From JABMNT01 sp048262655 (GTDB lineage Bacteria; Pseudomonadota; Alphaproteobacteria; Rhodospirillales; Casp-alpha2), in contig JBLXEY010000009.1 of assembly GCA_048262655.1 (NCBI GenBank), forward strand, positions 62,001 to 126,000: a DNA stretch of 64,000 nucleotides, given 5' to 3'. Numbering within the stretch: position 1 is the first letter of the stretch; each line of letters opens with the position of its first letter. Below are positions 42,729-50,776 of the stretch, piece after piece. Under the pieces are notes generated by a model. That model saw only the letters and a program-made list of their open reading frames with translations, had not been told where the DNA came from and ran no database searches. The position numbers and the translations under genes were made by a program.

Positions 42729-43820
42729 TTAAGAGTTCATATACTGCGATAACTTTGGCGCGACGTTCTCGGCAAGACACGTCATCGAGTTAAACCAAAG
42801 GGACGGGTCTCTGGAAATGTCGTGGCCCGTCACCATCAGATTTCCAAATTTTCCAACTTGATCGGTAAAGGAGATCAACTGATCGAGAACATCTTTTTCG
42901 GTTCCCAGAATAATCAGCTCCTTTGCGATCGCCATCGCTTCCTGGCGTTCCTGAGCTTCATCAATAGGCTGGATCAACCGTCCTTCGGCCAATTTTTGAT
43001 GCACGTTGAGATAAAAATAGTAATCCGAGAACACACCGTTCGGATCATTAATAATGTCATCGGCCTGAGCTTTGGTTTCGGTTATAAGAACACTTCGACC
43101 GACCCGCCAGATATCTGGATCTGTCGGTTGCCCGGCGGGTTCCGCTTCTTCCAGATACGTTGGCCAATGGGTCGCGACATCAGCCGCCGGAATAAAGTTG
43201 CCCGACAACGGTATCCAACCTCGGCTGCCGGCAAGCCGCGCCAGACCTGATCTTGGGCCCCGCAGGGAGACGGCAATTTCCGGATGGGGTGTCTGATAAG
43301 GGCGGATCATCTGCCCGACGCCAATCTCGGGTATGATATGATCTTCAAGGGCAAAAGGTCGCCCGGGACCATCGTGACGCAGTGGTGTGTCCTCTTGCCA
43401 AAGGCGCAGGATCGCATCAATTGATTCGACCATGACTTTACCCCGATTGGCGTGGTCCATCTGCCCAAAGATTTCCCAGTCGCTCGACAGCCCACCAGAA
43501 CCAATGCCAAAGATAACGCGCCCCTTTGACAACTGGTCCAAAAGAGCAACGTGCGCTGCAACAACTGCCGGATGCTGATTTGGCAGACAAAGCACCCCGC
43601 TGCCCAGCTTGATATTCGGTGCGGCATCAAGGACTGAGGCATTAAAAATCAATGGGGACGGTATGGGCTCGCCCGTTGAGGTAAAATGCTCCCCCATCCA
43701 GGCTTCCGTGAACCCAAGCCTATCGGCCAAGATCACCAGTTCGCGATCCTCCGAAAGAGCATCCGCCAGATTACGACTTGGCATATGGACAGGCATGGAA
43801 AACAATCCAAGTTTCAACAT
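42729..43820 (-). CDS. LLM class flavin-dependent oxidoreductase
   Basis: This 363-residue luciferase-like monooxygenase superfamily protein has a TIM barrel with FTEAWMGEHFTSTGEP, a VCLPNQHPAVVAAHVALLDQLSKGRVIFGIGSGG segment (marker), and LRGPRSGLARLAGSRGWIPL. Members use FMN or F420-like flavins, often with a separate reductase, to oxygenate small molecules. It lies 20 bp before the RraA-like gene on the same strand; the pair may degrade one compound. Confidence 0.85.
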   Translation of the reverse strand: MLKLGLFSMPVHMPSRNLADALSEDRELVILADRLGFTEAWMGEHFTSTGEPIPSPLIFNASVLDAAPNIKLGSGVLCLPNQHPAVVAAHVALLDQLSKGRVIFGIGSGGLSSDWEIFGQMDHANRGKVMVESIDAILRLWQEDTPLRHDGPGRPFALEDHIIPEIGVGQMIRPYQTPHPEIAVSLRGPRSGLARLAGSRGWIPLSGNFIPAADVATHWPTYLEEAEPAGQPTDPDIWRVGRSVLITETKAQADDIINDPNGVFSDYYFYLNVHQKLAEGRLIQPIDEAQERQEAMAIAKELIILGTEKDVLDQLISFTDQVGKFGNLMVTGHDISRDPSLWFNSMTCLAENVAPKLSQYMNS

Positions 43821-43911
43821 TTAGAGCTCCCGATAAATGATAACGAATTGGATGACATTGGGACGATAACACCTTATTTCATGAGGATGCAAAATTCTTG
43901 AGGAGGAGTTA

Positions 43912-44325
43912 ATGTCAAATCAACACAGCGGTGGGTGCCAGTGTGGCGCTGTTACTTATGAGGTTGCAACGGACCCAATGTGGGTGGGCCATTGTCAGTG
44001 CACGAACTGTCAAAAATTCACAGGCGCAGGTCACGCCACAAATATGGTTGTTCCCAAAGAAGCCCTGAATGTCACAGGACGCCTTCAGACTTACAAATAT
44101 GATGCTGAAAGCGGCAATCACATGGAGCGCCATTTTTGTCCGACCTGCGGTTCACCGATCTATGGAACAAGCAGCGGCGCAGAGGCGATTGTTGTGGTCC
44201 GGGTCGGAACTTTAGATGCCCCGGATGCAGTCACACCGCAGGCTGTTATTTTCACGGAACGTGGGTGCAGTTGGGACACCATCGACCCGGAACTGCAATC
44301 GTTTCCGGGGATGATTAAACGCTAA
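43912..44325 (+). CDS. GFA (CENP-V/glutathione-dependent formaldehyde-activating) family protein
   Basis: The 137-residue zinc protein has all family cysteines: GGCQCGAVTYEV, GHCQCTNCQKFTGAGH and FCPTCGSPIY. The fold binds two zinc ions; the true substrate of most members is unknown despite the family name. A strong GAGGAGGA precedes the ATG by 7 bases. It lies upstream of the leuA leader on the same strand. Confidence 0.9.
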   Translation: MSNQHSGGCQCGAVTYEVATDPMWVGHCQCTNCQKFTGAGHATNMVVPKEALNVTGRLQTYKYDAESGNHMERHFCPTCGSPIYGTSSGAEAIVVVRVGTLDAPDAVTPQAVIFTERGCSWDTIDPELQSFPGMIKR

Positions 44326-44427
44326 GCCTTGTTTGGCAGGGACCTCGGCACTTGACGATCAGAAATTTGTCGACTAGATTTTTTCAATGATGATTACAAA
44401 ACAGAAGCTCGACCTCCTACTTATTGA

Positions 44428-44451
44428 CCCGGTGTCCTGAGAGACGCCGGG
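44428..44451 (+). terminator. 9-bp hairpin behind the GFA gene
   Basis: Arms CCCGGTGTC (44428-44436) and GACGCCGGG (44443-44451) pair with one G-U; loop CTGAGA. A weak T-rich stretch (TCTGTTTTC) comes about 16 bases later. It may end the GFA transcript or be an upstream part of the leuA leader. An 17-codon frame (44387-44440) with four leucine codons ends in its loop, but the frame is less convincing than the one at 44494. Confidence 0.4.
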
Positions 44452-44493
44452 ACGGCCCGCGCATATCTGTTTTCTAAAATTCGAGTAGTCATT

Positions 44494-44586
44494 ATGGTTT
44501 TTCAAACAATTCAGTCGAAGTATGAGTTCTTATCTGTTGCAGGGCTTCTCCTTGGCCTCCGACTTACGTACGGCTGCTGGACATAA
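44494..44586 (+). CDS. Leucine-rich leader peptide of leuA
   Basis: A 30-codon frame, too short for usual gene calls, reads MVFQTIQSKYEFLSVAG and then LLLGLRLTYGCWT. Six leucine codons fall within 11 codons (residues 13-24), with three in a row. The stop codon lies in the loop of the hairpin 44569-44606. Leader peptides rich in the end product amino acid are the classical sensor of attenuation for branched-chain operons, and leuA starts 92 bases later. A ribosome binding site is weak (CGAG). Inferred from composition and position; expression unproven. Confidence 0.65.
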   Translation: MVFQTIQSKYEFLSVAGLLLGLRLTYGCWT

Positions 44587-44630
44587 GCGTCCGACCGGCA
44601 GCCGTATCCGCGTCGCAATCTTTTTAATTT
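44569..44630 (+). promoter_or_regulatory. leuA leader hairpin and T run (probable attenuator)
   Basis: Arms 44569-44580 and 44595-44606 form a 12-bp stem with one G-U pair and a 14-base loop that holds the leader stop codon. An outer CGAC/GTCG pairing (44560-44563 with 44612-44615) can extend it, and CAATCTTTTT follows directly. The leader leucine codons overlap the 5' arm, so a moving ribosome must affect folding. Whether this acts at the level of termination or of translation is not settled. A second small hairpin, GCGTG/CACGC (44647-44663), lies just before the leuA ribosome binding site. Confidence 0.55.
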
Positions 44631-44678
44631 ATCGTTTCATATGACCGCGTGTTACAGGCACGCCCGAGGAGAATACAA

Positions 44679-46358
44679 ATGACAAGCATGGATCCAAACG
44701 GCCGTTACCCGGCTTTCGAACCCATTAACATCCCGGACCGGCAATGGCCGAACAATGTGATTACCAAGGCACCGATCTGGTGCAGCGTCGATTTGCGTGA
44801 TGGCAATCAGGCGCTGATCGAGCCCATGGGCCACGAGCGCAAAATGCGTATGTTCAATAAGCTGATCGAAATTGGTTTTAAGGAGATCGAGGTCGGCTTC
44901 CCCGCCGCTTCACAAACAGACTTTGATTTTGTTCGCCATATCATCGATGAAAACCTGATCCCCGACGATGTTACCATTCAGGTTTTGACGCAAGCCCGAG
45001 AAGAGCTGATCACACGCTCTTTTGAAGCCATCCGCGGCGCCAAAAACGCGATCATGCATCTGTATAATTCAACATCGACGTTGCAACGACGTGTGGTTTT
45101 CCGCCAGGAACGTGAAGGTATTACCAAAATTGCCGTCGAAGGGGCTAAAATCATTAAAGCCTTGGCTGAACAGGCCCCTGCAGAAGACAATATCCGGTTC
45201 CAATACTCGCCGGAAAGTTTCACCGGGACGGAACTCGAGTATGCAAAAGAAGTTTGCGATGCCGTAACCGATGTTTGGCAACCCACACCTGAAAACAAGG
45301 TGATATACAATTTACCGGCAACCGTCGAAATGTCATCGGCCAATATCTACGCGGATCAGATCGAGTGGATGCATCGCAATTTAAACAAGCGGGACTCGAT
45401 CATTCTGTCGCTGCACCCGCATAATGACCGGGGTACCGGTGTCGCTGCCGCTGAATTGGGTTTTATGGCGGGTGCAGATCGTATTGAAGGAACCTTGTTC
45501 GGCAACGGCGAGCGCACGGGTAACGTTGATGTTGTCACCCTGGCAATGAATATGTACACACAAAACGTTGACCCGAAGCTGGACTTTTCCGACATTAATG
45601 ATGCCATGCGGGTCGCCGAACATTGCAATCAATTGCCTGTTCACCCGCGTCATCCCTATGTGGGTGATTTGGTATTCACGGCATTTTCAGGTTCGCATCA
45701 GGACGCTATTAAAAAAGGACTGGCGGCGATGGAGCAATCCAATTCAACGGAATGGGCCGTTCCCTATCTGCCCATTGACCCGAAAGACGTTGGCAGGTCC
45801 TATGAAGCTGTTATTCGTATCAATTCACAATCGGGTAAAGGGGGAATTGCCTATGTCATGGAGACAGATTATGGCGTCGAGATGCCGAGACGATTGCAGA
45901 TTGAATTCAGCCGCGTTGTTCAGGAACAGGCCGATACAGGCGGCGCCGAATTGTCGTCCGCAGATATTTGGGAAACCTTTGATCGCGAATATCTGAATCA
46001 GAATGCGCGGTTCTCCTTTAAGGATTACCGAACCCTGCCGGATACCCATGCCAGTGAAGTCCGCAATTTAACATCAACGATTGTGGAAAATGGCTCGGAA
46101 ATTGTTATTAAGGGTGCAGGCACGGGGCCCATTGACGCGTTCACTAGCGCCTTAACAGAACATAGCGGAATTAACGTACGGGTCGTTGACTATCATGAGC
46201 ATGCTGTCGGTCGTGGAGCAGATACCAAAGCCATTGCCTACGTTGAAATCGAGAGAGATAACGGCGAGACGTTGTTCGGAGTAGGTGAAGATAAAAACAT
46301 CACCGAAGCTTCATTGAAAGCCATCATCAGCGCCGTTAATCGCGTCGCAAACGCGTAA
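44679..46358 (+). CDS. leuA: 2-Isopropylmalate synthase, long form
   Basis: This 559-residue enzyme condenses acetyl-CoA with 2-oxoisovalerate, the first committed step of leucine synthesis. It belongs to the long (mycobacterial-type) group with the start PNGRYPAFEPINIPDRQWP, the catalytic VDLRDGNQAL, the metal site SLHPHNDRGTGVAAAELG and GTLFGNGERTGNVD. The last ~130 residues form the regulatory domain that binds leucine. I chose ATG 44679, with AGGAG 8 bases upstream; the frame is open to 44649. Confidence 0.95.
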   Translation: MTSMDPNGRYPAFEPINIPDRQWPNNVITKAPIWCSVDLRDGNQALIEPMGHERKMRMFNKLIEIGFKEIEVGFPAASQTDFDFVRHIIDENLIPDDVTIQVLTQAREELITRSFEAIRGAKNAIMHLYNSTSTLQRRVVFRQEREGITKIAVEGAKIIKALAEQAPAEDNIRFQYSPESFTGTELEYAKEVCDAVTDVWQPTPENKVIYNLPATVEMSSANIYADQIEWMHRNLNKRDSIILSLHPHNDRGTGVAAAELGFMAGADRIEGTLFGNGERTGNVDVVTLAMNMYTQNVDPKLDFSDINDAMRVAEHCNQLPVHPRHPYVGDLVFTAFSGSHQDAIKKGLAAMEQSNSTEWAVPYLPIDPKDVGRSYEAVIRINSQSGKGGIAYVMETDYGVEMPRRLQIEFSRVVQEQADTGGAELSSADIWETFDREYLNQNARFSFKDYRTLPDTHASEVRNLTSTIVENGSEIVIKGAGTGPIDAFTSALTEHSGINVRVVDYHEHAVGRGADTKAIAYVEIERDNGETLFGVGEDKNITEASLKAIISAVNRVANA

Positions 46359-46437
46359 ATAGAAGAAGCGATGTGCGGCCACAGAAGGCTCCAGCACGTG
46401 ACTCAAAGACTTGAGACATATTTTATATTTTGAGGCA

Positions 46438-46499
46438 CCGCCTCCGTAATGTCGTTCCCGGTTTACCGAGATCGGTTTTGCGGAGGCGGGCTTAAAACA
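46438..46499. repeat. Inverted repeat between convergent leuA and csp
   Basis: CCGCCTCCG (46438-46446) and CGGAGGCGG (46491-46499) are exact complements, separated by 44 bases that include the short palindrome CCGAGATCGG. It may be a shared end-of-transcript structure for leuA and the cold-shock gene. No T run follows in either direction. Confidence 0.4.
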
Positions 46500-46511
46500 T
46501 GTGCGGCGCGA

Positions 46512-46721
46512 TTAATCGCTGACCACAAGGTTTTCAGCAGAAGACTTGCCGTTGCGACCAGGAACGAGTTCGAACTCGATCGTTTGGCCTTCTTGCAAGG
46601 TCGACAAGCCAGCGCGTTCGACTGCAGAAATGTGCACAAAGGCATCCTGTCCGCCATCGCTAGGCTCGATAAAACCAAAACCTTTAGTCGGGTTAAACCA
46701 CTTAACTTTACCAGTAGGCAT
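46512..46721 (-). CDS. Cold-shock protein (CspA family)
   Basis: The 69-residue cold-shock domain protein has both RNP motifs (KGFGFIEP and DAFVHIS) and starts with MPTGKVKWFNPTKG. It binds single-stranded RNA/DNA and acts as an RNA chaperone. Length and motifs match CspA. AGGACTAAATAGG precedes the ATG. The promoter match about 160 bp upstream would give a long 5' leader, as is common in cold-shock genes. Confidence 0.93.
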   Translation of the reverse strand: MPTGKVKWFNPTKGFGFIEPSDGGQDAFVHISAVERAGLSTLQEGQTIEFELVPGRNGKSSAENLVVSD

Positions 46722-47084
46722 CCTATTTAGTCCTTTTACAAAACAACAATGTTAGCGCGCCAACTGTTCAGCCCGCTATCGATAGATTCCACAATTTCGT
46801 GGGGTAACTTTGTTAAGAGGTAACTCTCGTCAGCACACGCCAAGACCCTGTGATATCTCCGCCAACCCTGACGGATTGGCCAAATTTGCCAGTTTCCAAT
46901 TAGTTGTCAAGCGAATTCAAACAAATAGGGAACAGGCACTCCCGCCTATCAAACCCATGCTATGCAACAAAAACAGGCTACAAGATAATACCTAATCTCG
47001 TGCCAATTGATTTACCGATAATATTTTTTTACGAAAAGGCAATTTTTTCATGACGCCCCCCAAACAACTCCCTATATGTAAGGA
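46722..47084. other. 363-bp divergent gap between csp and the HIG1-like gene
   Basis: No gene is supported. The left half is probably the untranslated leader and promoter of the cold-shock gene. The right half (from 46990) is AT-rich and must hold the promoter of the HIG1-like/pduO/etf transcript. TATATG at about 47075 close before the ATG at 47085 might be a -10 of a very short-leadered transcript. Confidence 0.5.
46882..46910 (-). promoter_or_regulatory. Putative promoter of the cold-shock gene
   Basis: On the minus strand TTGACA (46910-46905) is followed after 17 bases by AAATTT (46887-46882). The -35 is perfect, the -10 weak. A transcript from here would carry an untranslated leader of about 150 bases. 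Confidence 0.35.
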
Positions 47085-47282
47085 ATGAGCAGCTTACTTG
47101 GATTTTTCTTCGCCTTCGCGTTGATCGCAACATTGTTCGTATTGGTCCTTGGCATCGTGTCGTTTGCTGTAAACGGCCCATTTTACAAGAAACATTCGAA
47201 CCATTTGATGCGTTTACGTGTCCTGTTTCAGGGGCTAGCGATCTTGGCTCTGGGCGTCTCGGTCTGGCTGTTTAGCTCCTGA
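47085..47282 (+). CDS. Small twin-transmembrane, HIG1-like protein
   Basis: This 65-residue protein has two transmembrane helices joined by a short basic loop (FYKKHSNHLMRLRVLFQGLAI). The N-x-x-M-R-x-R-V-x-x-Q pattern is that of the HIG1 (hypoxia-induced) family, whose members associate with respiratory complexes. In alphaproteobacteria it is regularly found before pduO and etfBA, as here. The AAGGA directly abuts the ATG, which is unusual, but no other start is possible in frame. Confidence 0.8.
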   Translation: MSSLLGFFFAFALIATLFVLVLGIVSFAVNGPFYKKHSNHLMRLRVLFQGLAILALGVSVWLFSS

Positions 47283-47300
47283 TCAGATTGGACATATACA

Positions 47301-47864
47301 TTGGTTACTCTCACTAAGATTTACACCCGTGGCGGCGACCAGGGCCAAACGTCCCTTGGTTCCGGTGACCGGGTCGCAAAACATGATCTGCGCGTTGCGG
47401 CTTATGGTACGTCGGATGAAACGAATTCTGTTATTGGGATCGCCCGCCTGCATACGACGGGGGATGCAGATGAGATGCTGTCGCGTATTCAAAACGATCT
47501 TTTTGACCTGGGCGCAGATCTTTGCACCCCGGAAGACGGTAAGCGGGCAAACGGAGCGCTGCGGATTGTGCCCGAGCAGGTGGAACGCCTTGAGCATGAA
47601 ATCGATGCGATGAACGAGCATTTGGAACCGTTATCCTCTTTCATATTACCTGGCGGCAAACCGGCAGCGGCTTATTTGCATTTGGCCCGAACGGTCGCCC
47701 GGCGTGGTGAACGACTGATGACTGAACTATCGGAAACAGAAACCGTAAACTCAGAAGCGATCAAATATATGAACAGGTTGTCTGACCATCTGTTCGTCCT
47801 CGCCCGGCATCTAAATGATGGCGGAAAAGCAGATGTTCTCTGGATTCCCGGTAACAACCGATAA
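47301..47864 (+). CDS. pduO: Cob(I)yrinic acid a,c-diamide adenosyltransferase, PduO type
   Basis: The 187-residue ATP:cobalamin adenosyltransferase makes adenosylcobalamin, the cofactor of Ecm and NrdJ in this window. The N-terminal TKIYTRGGDQGQTSLGSGDRV motif binds ATP; YGTSDETNSVIG, and ARTVARRGER, and NRLSDHLFVLAR complete the family pattern. The only start that keeps the complete N-terminus is the TTG at 47301, because a TGA lies in frame at 47280. It lies 18 bp after the HIG1-like gene. Confidence 0.92.
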   Translation: MVTLTKIYTRGGDQGQTSLGSGDRVAKHDLRVAAYGTSDETNSVIGIARLHTTGDADEMLSRIQNDLFDLGADLCTPEDGKRANGALRIVPEQVERLEHEIDAMNEHLEPLSSFILPGGKPAAAYLHLARTVARRGERLMTELSETETVNSEAIKYMNRLSDHLFVLARHLNDGGKADVLWIPGNNR

Positions 47865-48035
47865 GTCTCGGCATATTGCGTCGCAAACGCTGTATTATCG
47901 CGCATAAAGCCGCCTTGACGCTTCGAAAACACGGCCTTATTGTGCACCTGCGAAAAGTCTGAGGAAGATGGGAGCACGTTTGTAATATTTCCGAAGACCA
48001 AAGCAAGTTTTTAAATTTTTATAGGCAGGTTGCTG

Positions 48036-48785
48036 ATGAAAGTCCTTGTTGGCGTAAAACGGGTCGTTGACTATAACGTCAAGATCCGCGTGAATTCTGA
48101 TCAAACCGCAGTCGAGACTGCGAACGTTAAAATGTCGATGAACCCCTTTGATGAGATTGCCGTCGAAGAAGGCATCCGATTGAAGGAAGCCGGCACTGCC
48201 GACGAATTGATCGCTGTTTCTGTTGGACCGACACAAAGCCAGGAAACAATTCGCACGGCGTTGGCGATGGGCGCCGACCGCGGAATTTTAGTCGAAACGG
48301 ATGCCATGACGGAACCTTTGGCCGTCGCCAAATGTTTGAAAGCGTTAATTGAAAAAGAAGCGCCAGACCTGGTTATTCTCGGCAAACAGGCGATTGATGA
48401 TGACTCCAATCAAACCGGACAAATGCTTGCGGCCTTGATGGGGTGGTCCCAAGGCACGTTTGCATCAAAACTGGATCTGAGCGATGGCTCTATCAAAGTC
48501 ACTCGCGAAGTCGATGGTGGCTTGCAAACGGTTGATCTTAAGATGCCCGCTATCGTGACGACGGATTTGCGTTTGAACGAACCCCGCTATGCAAGCCTGC
48601 CAAACATTATGAAGGCCAAGAAGAAACCCATAGATGTGACCAACCCGGATGAGCTCGGTGTAGACGTATCGCCACGACTTACCGTCTTAAAAGTTGAGGA
48701 ACCTCCGAAACGTCAGGCTGGCGTTATGGTTGAAGACGTTGCCCAACTTGTAGATAAACTCCGGAATGAAGCGAAGGTGATATAA
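48036..48785 (+). CDS. etfB: Electron transfer flavoprotein subunit beta
   Basis: The 249-residue protein has MKVLVGVKRVVDYNVKIRV at the start and the AMP/FAD-contact segment VILGKQAIDDDSNQTGQMLA. With EtfA it takes electrons from acyl-CoA dehydrogenases (such as Mcd) to the quinone pool. ATG 48036 is preferred over the TTG two codons upstream because AGG lies 7 bases before it. It overlaps etfA by one base. Confidence 0.95.
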   Translation: MKVLVGVKRVVDYNVKIRVNSDQTAVETANVKMSMNPFDEIAVEEGIRLKEAGTADELIAVSVGPTQSQETIRTALAMGADRGILVETDAMTEPLAVAKCLKALIEKEAPDLVILGKQAIDDDSNQTGQMLAALMGWSQGTFASKLDLSDGSIKVTREVDGGLQTVDLKMPAIVTTDLRLNEPRYASLPNIMKAKKKPIDVTNPDELGVDVSPRLTVLKVEEPPKRQAGVMVEDVAQLVDKLRNEAKVI

Positions 48786-49717
48786 TGAGCGTTCTTGTAA
48801 TTGCCGAACATGATAACGCGGAACTGAAGCCCGCAACTTTGAACACGGTAACCGCCGCTGCGCAGTTGGGAGACGTCGACATTCTGGTTGCGGGAACCGA
48901 TTGTGGCGCCGTTGCTGAAGCCGCAGCCCGTATTGAGGGCATTGGCAAGGTTCTCAAGGCTGATAGCGCCGAGCTTAAAGACGGCTTGGCTGAAAATATT
49001 GCTCCCGTCATCGTCACGCTGACATCAAACTACAGTCACGTCCTGGCTGCGGCGACGACAGATGGTAAAAACATCATGCCTCGGGTCGCGGCTCTTATAG
49101 ATGTTGCACAGATTTCCGAAATCACCGAAGTCGTCGATGCAGAAACTTTCGTGCGCCCTATTTATGCAGGCAATGCGATGGCGACGGTTAAAACTTCCGA
49201 CGCCATCAAAATCATTACTGTCCGCTCAACCGCCTTCGACGCGGCCTCCGCCGAAGGGGGATCTGCGACAGTTGAAGATTTGGCAGGGGCGACGGATGCA
49301 GGTCTTTCTTCTTTTGTTGGTCAGGAACTGACGGTTTCTGAACGCCCTGAGCTGACAAGTGCAAAAATCGTTATCTCTGGGGGTCGCGGAATGCAGTCGG
49401 GAGAGAACTTCCCGATGCTTGAAGAAATTGCCGATAAGTTGGGTGCTGCCGTCGGCGCCAGTCGCGCTGCAGTTGATGCCGGTTTTGTGCCCAACGACTA
49501 TCAGGTTGGTCAAACAGGCAAAGTCGTTGCACCAGAGTTATATATCGCCGTCGGAATTTCGGGTGCGATCCAGCATCTGGCTGGGATGAAGGATTCAAAA
49601 GTCATTGTTGCAATCAACAAAGACGAAGAAGCGCCTATCTTCCAGGTTTCGGACTATGGTCTTGCAGCGGACTTGTTTGACGCCGTCCCCGCTTTGTCGG
49701 CAGAACTTGATAAGTAA
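48785..49717 (+). CDS. etfA: Electron transfer flavoprotein subunit alpha
   Basis: The 310-residue protein has the C-terminal FAD domain with SGGRGMQSGENF, GASRAAVDAGFVPNDYQVGQTG and AVGISGAIQHLAGMKDS. It forms the heterodimer with EtfB. The start overlaps the etfB stop by one base (TAATG), so both subunits are made together. The next gene, hbd, starts 37 bp later. Confidence 0.95.
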   Translation: MSVLVIAEHDNAELKPATLNTVTAAAQLGDVDILVAGTDCGAVAEAAARIEGIGKVLKADSAELKDGLAENIAPVIVTLTSNYSHVLAAATTDGKNIMPRVAALIDVAQISEITEVVDAETFVRPIYAGNAMATVKTSDAIKIITVRSTAFDAASAEGGSATVEDLAGATDAGLSSFVGQELTVSERPELTSAKIVISGGRGMQSGENFPMLEEIADKLGAAVGASRAAVDAGFVPNDYQVGQTGKVVAPELYIAVGISGAIQHLAGMKDSKVIVAINKDEEAPIFQVSDYGLAADLFDAVPALSAELDK

Positions 49718-49754
49718 TGAAACGTAATAGCAGCCAGCCTGCGAAGGAAATCAA

Positions 49755-50636
49755 ATGTCGTTTGAAATAAAAAAGATTGGTGTTGTTGGATCCGGTCAAA
49801 TGGGAAATGGCATTGCCCATGTGTGTGCAAAAGCCGGATTTGACGTTCAAATGCTGGACGCAAATCCGGAGGCCGCCGCAGCCGGACTTGAAAAAATAGA
49901 CAAAAATATGGAGCGTGAAGTAGCGCGCGGTATTTTTGACGCAGCTGATAAAGCGACTGCGATCAAGCGAATTTCCGCTGGTACGGATTACAACGCATTT
50001 GCCGATTGCCAACTGGTTATCGAGGCAGCAACAGAGGATGAGACCGTTAAGAAAATAATCCTTACGGAACTTGTCTCTGTCTTGCCAGACGATGCAATTA
50101 TTGCATCGAACACTTCATCCATATCCATTACCCGTTTGGGTGCTCATACGGATCGTCCGGGAAAGTTCGTCGGTATGCATTTCATGAACCCGGTTCCGCG
50201 CATGGAATTGGTCGAGATTATTCGGGGGATTGCGACTGATGAGGACACGTATACGATCATCAAGGAATTAGCCGTCAAACTGGGGAAAATGCCCGTTAGC
50301 GCGGAAGACTTCCCGGCCTTTATCGTCAATCGTATTCTCTTGCCGATGCTTAATGAAGCAATCTACACCCTTTATGAAGGTGTTGGCTCAGTGGTCTCTA
50401 TTGATACCGCCATGAAACTGGGCACCCACCATCCAATGGGCCCACTGGAACTGGCTGATTTCATTGGATTGGATACCTGTCTTGCCGTAATGCACGTACT
50501 TCACGAAGGCTTAGCCGATACCAAGTATCGTCCCTGCCCACTTTTGGTTAAATATGTCGAAGCCGGTTGGCTCGGGCGTAAATCAGGACGGGGCTTCTAC
50601 GATTATTCAGGTGATGAGCCAGTGCCAACGCGCTGA
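49755..50636 (+). CDS. hbd: 3-Hydroxybutyryl-CoA dehydrogenase
   Basis: This 293-residue NAD(P)-dependent enzyme interconverts 3-hydroxybutyryl-CoA and acetoacetyl-CoA. It has the Rossmann motif GVVGSGQMGNGIAHV, SNTSSISITRLG, and the catalytic histidine in GMHFMNPVPRMELVEI. The length is typical for the single-function enzyme. AAGGA lies 7 bases before the ATG. The gene completes the etfBA-hbd set and precedes a strong terminator; its product supplies C4 intermediates for the ethylmalonyl-CoA route or polyhydroxybutyrate turnover. Confidence 0.93.
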   Translation: MSFEIKKIGVVGSGQMGNGIAHVCAKAGFDVQMLDANPEAAAAGLEKIDKNMEREVARGIFDAADKATAIKRISAGTDYNAFADCQLVIEAATEDETVKKIILTELVSVLPDDAIIASNTSSISITRLGAHTDRPGKFVGMHFMNPVPRMELVEIIRGIATDEDTYTIIKELAVKLGKMPVSAEDFPAFIVNRILLPMLNEAIYTLYEGVGSVVSIDTAMKLGTHHPMGPLELADFIGLDTCLAVMHVLHEGLADTKYRPCPLLVKYVEAGWLGRKSGRGFYDYSGDEPVPTR

Positions 50637-50661
50637 TCTACTTCGCTTATTCCAGGTTATC

Positions 50662-50697
50662 AAAAGCGGTGAAGGTCGGTGCCTTCACCGCTTTTTT
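50662..50697 (+). terminator. Rho-independent terminator after hbd
   Basis: Arms 50662-50675 and 50682-50695 (14 bp, exact) with the loop TCGGTG, followed by a run of T to 50697. It closes the HIG1-like/pduO/etfBA/hbd cluster. Confidence 0.9.
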
Positions 50698-50776
50698 TGT
50701 CTATAAACTGAAAAATTGACGGCAAAGCCATCAAATGAGAGCATACGGGTCAATTCAGTGAAAGAGACACACACCC

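Larger units (their letters stand above)
44326..44678 (+). other. 353-bp leader region of leuA
   Basis: Between the GFA stop and leuA there is no conventional gene. The stretch holds the hairpin 44428-44451, the leader peptide 44494-44586, the hairpin with T run 44569-44630, and the leuA ribosome binding site CGAGGAGA. I did not find a convincing -35/-10 pair, though the promoter is expected upstream of 44494. Confidence 0.6.

Noticed and set aside
44387..44440. 17-codon frame with four Leu codons as the leuA leader peptide
   Set aside because: It is shorter, lies 240 bases from leuA and its hairpin is closer to the GFA gene; the frame at 44494 fits better. It is kept only as a remark.
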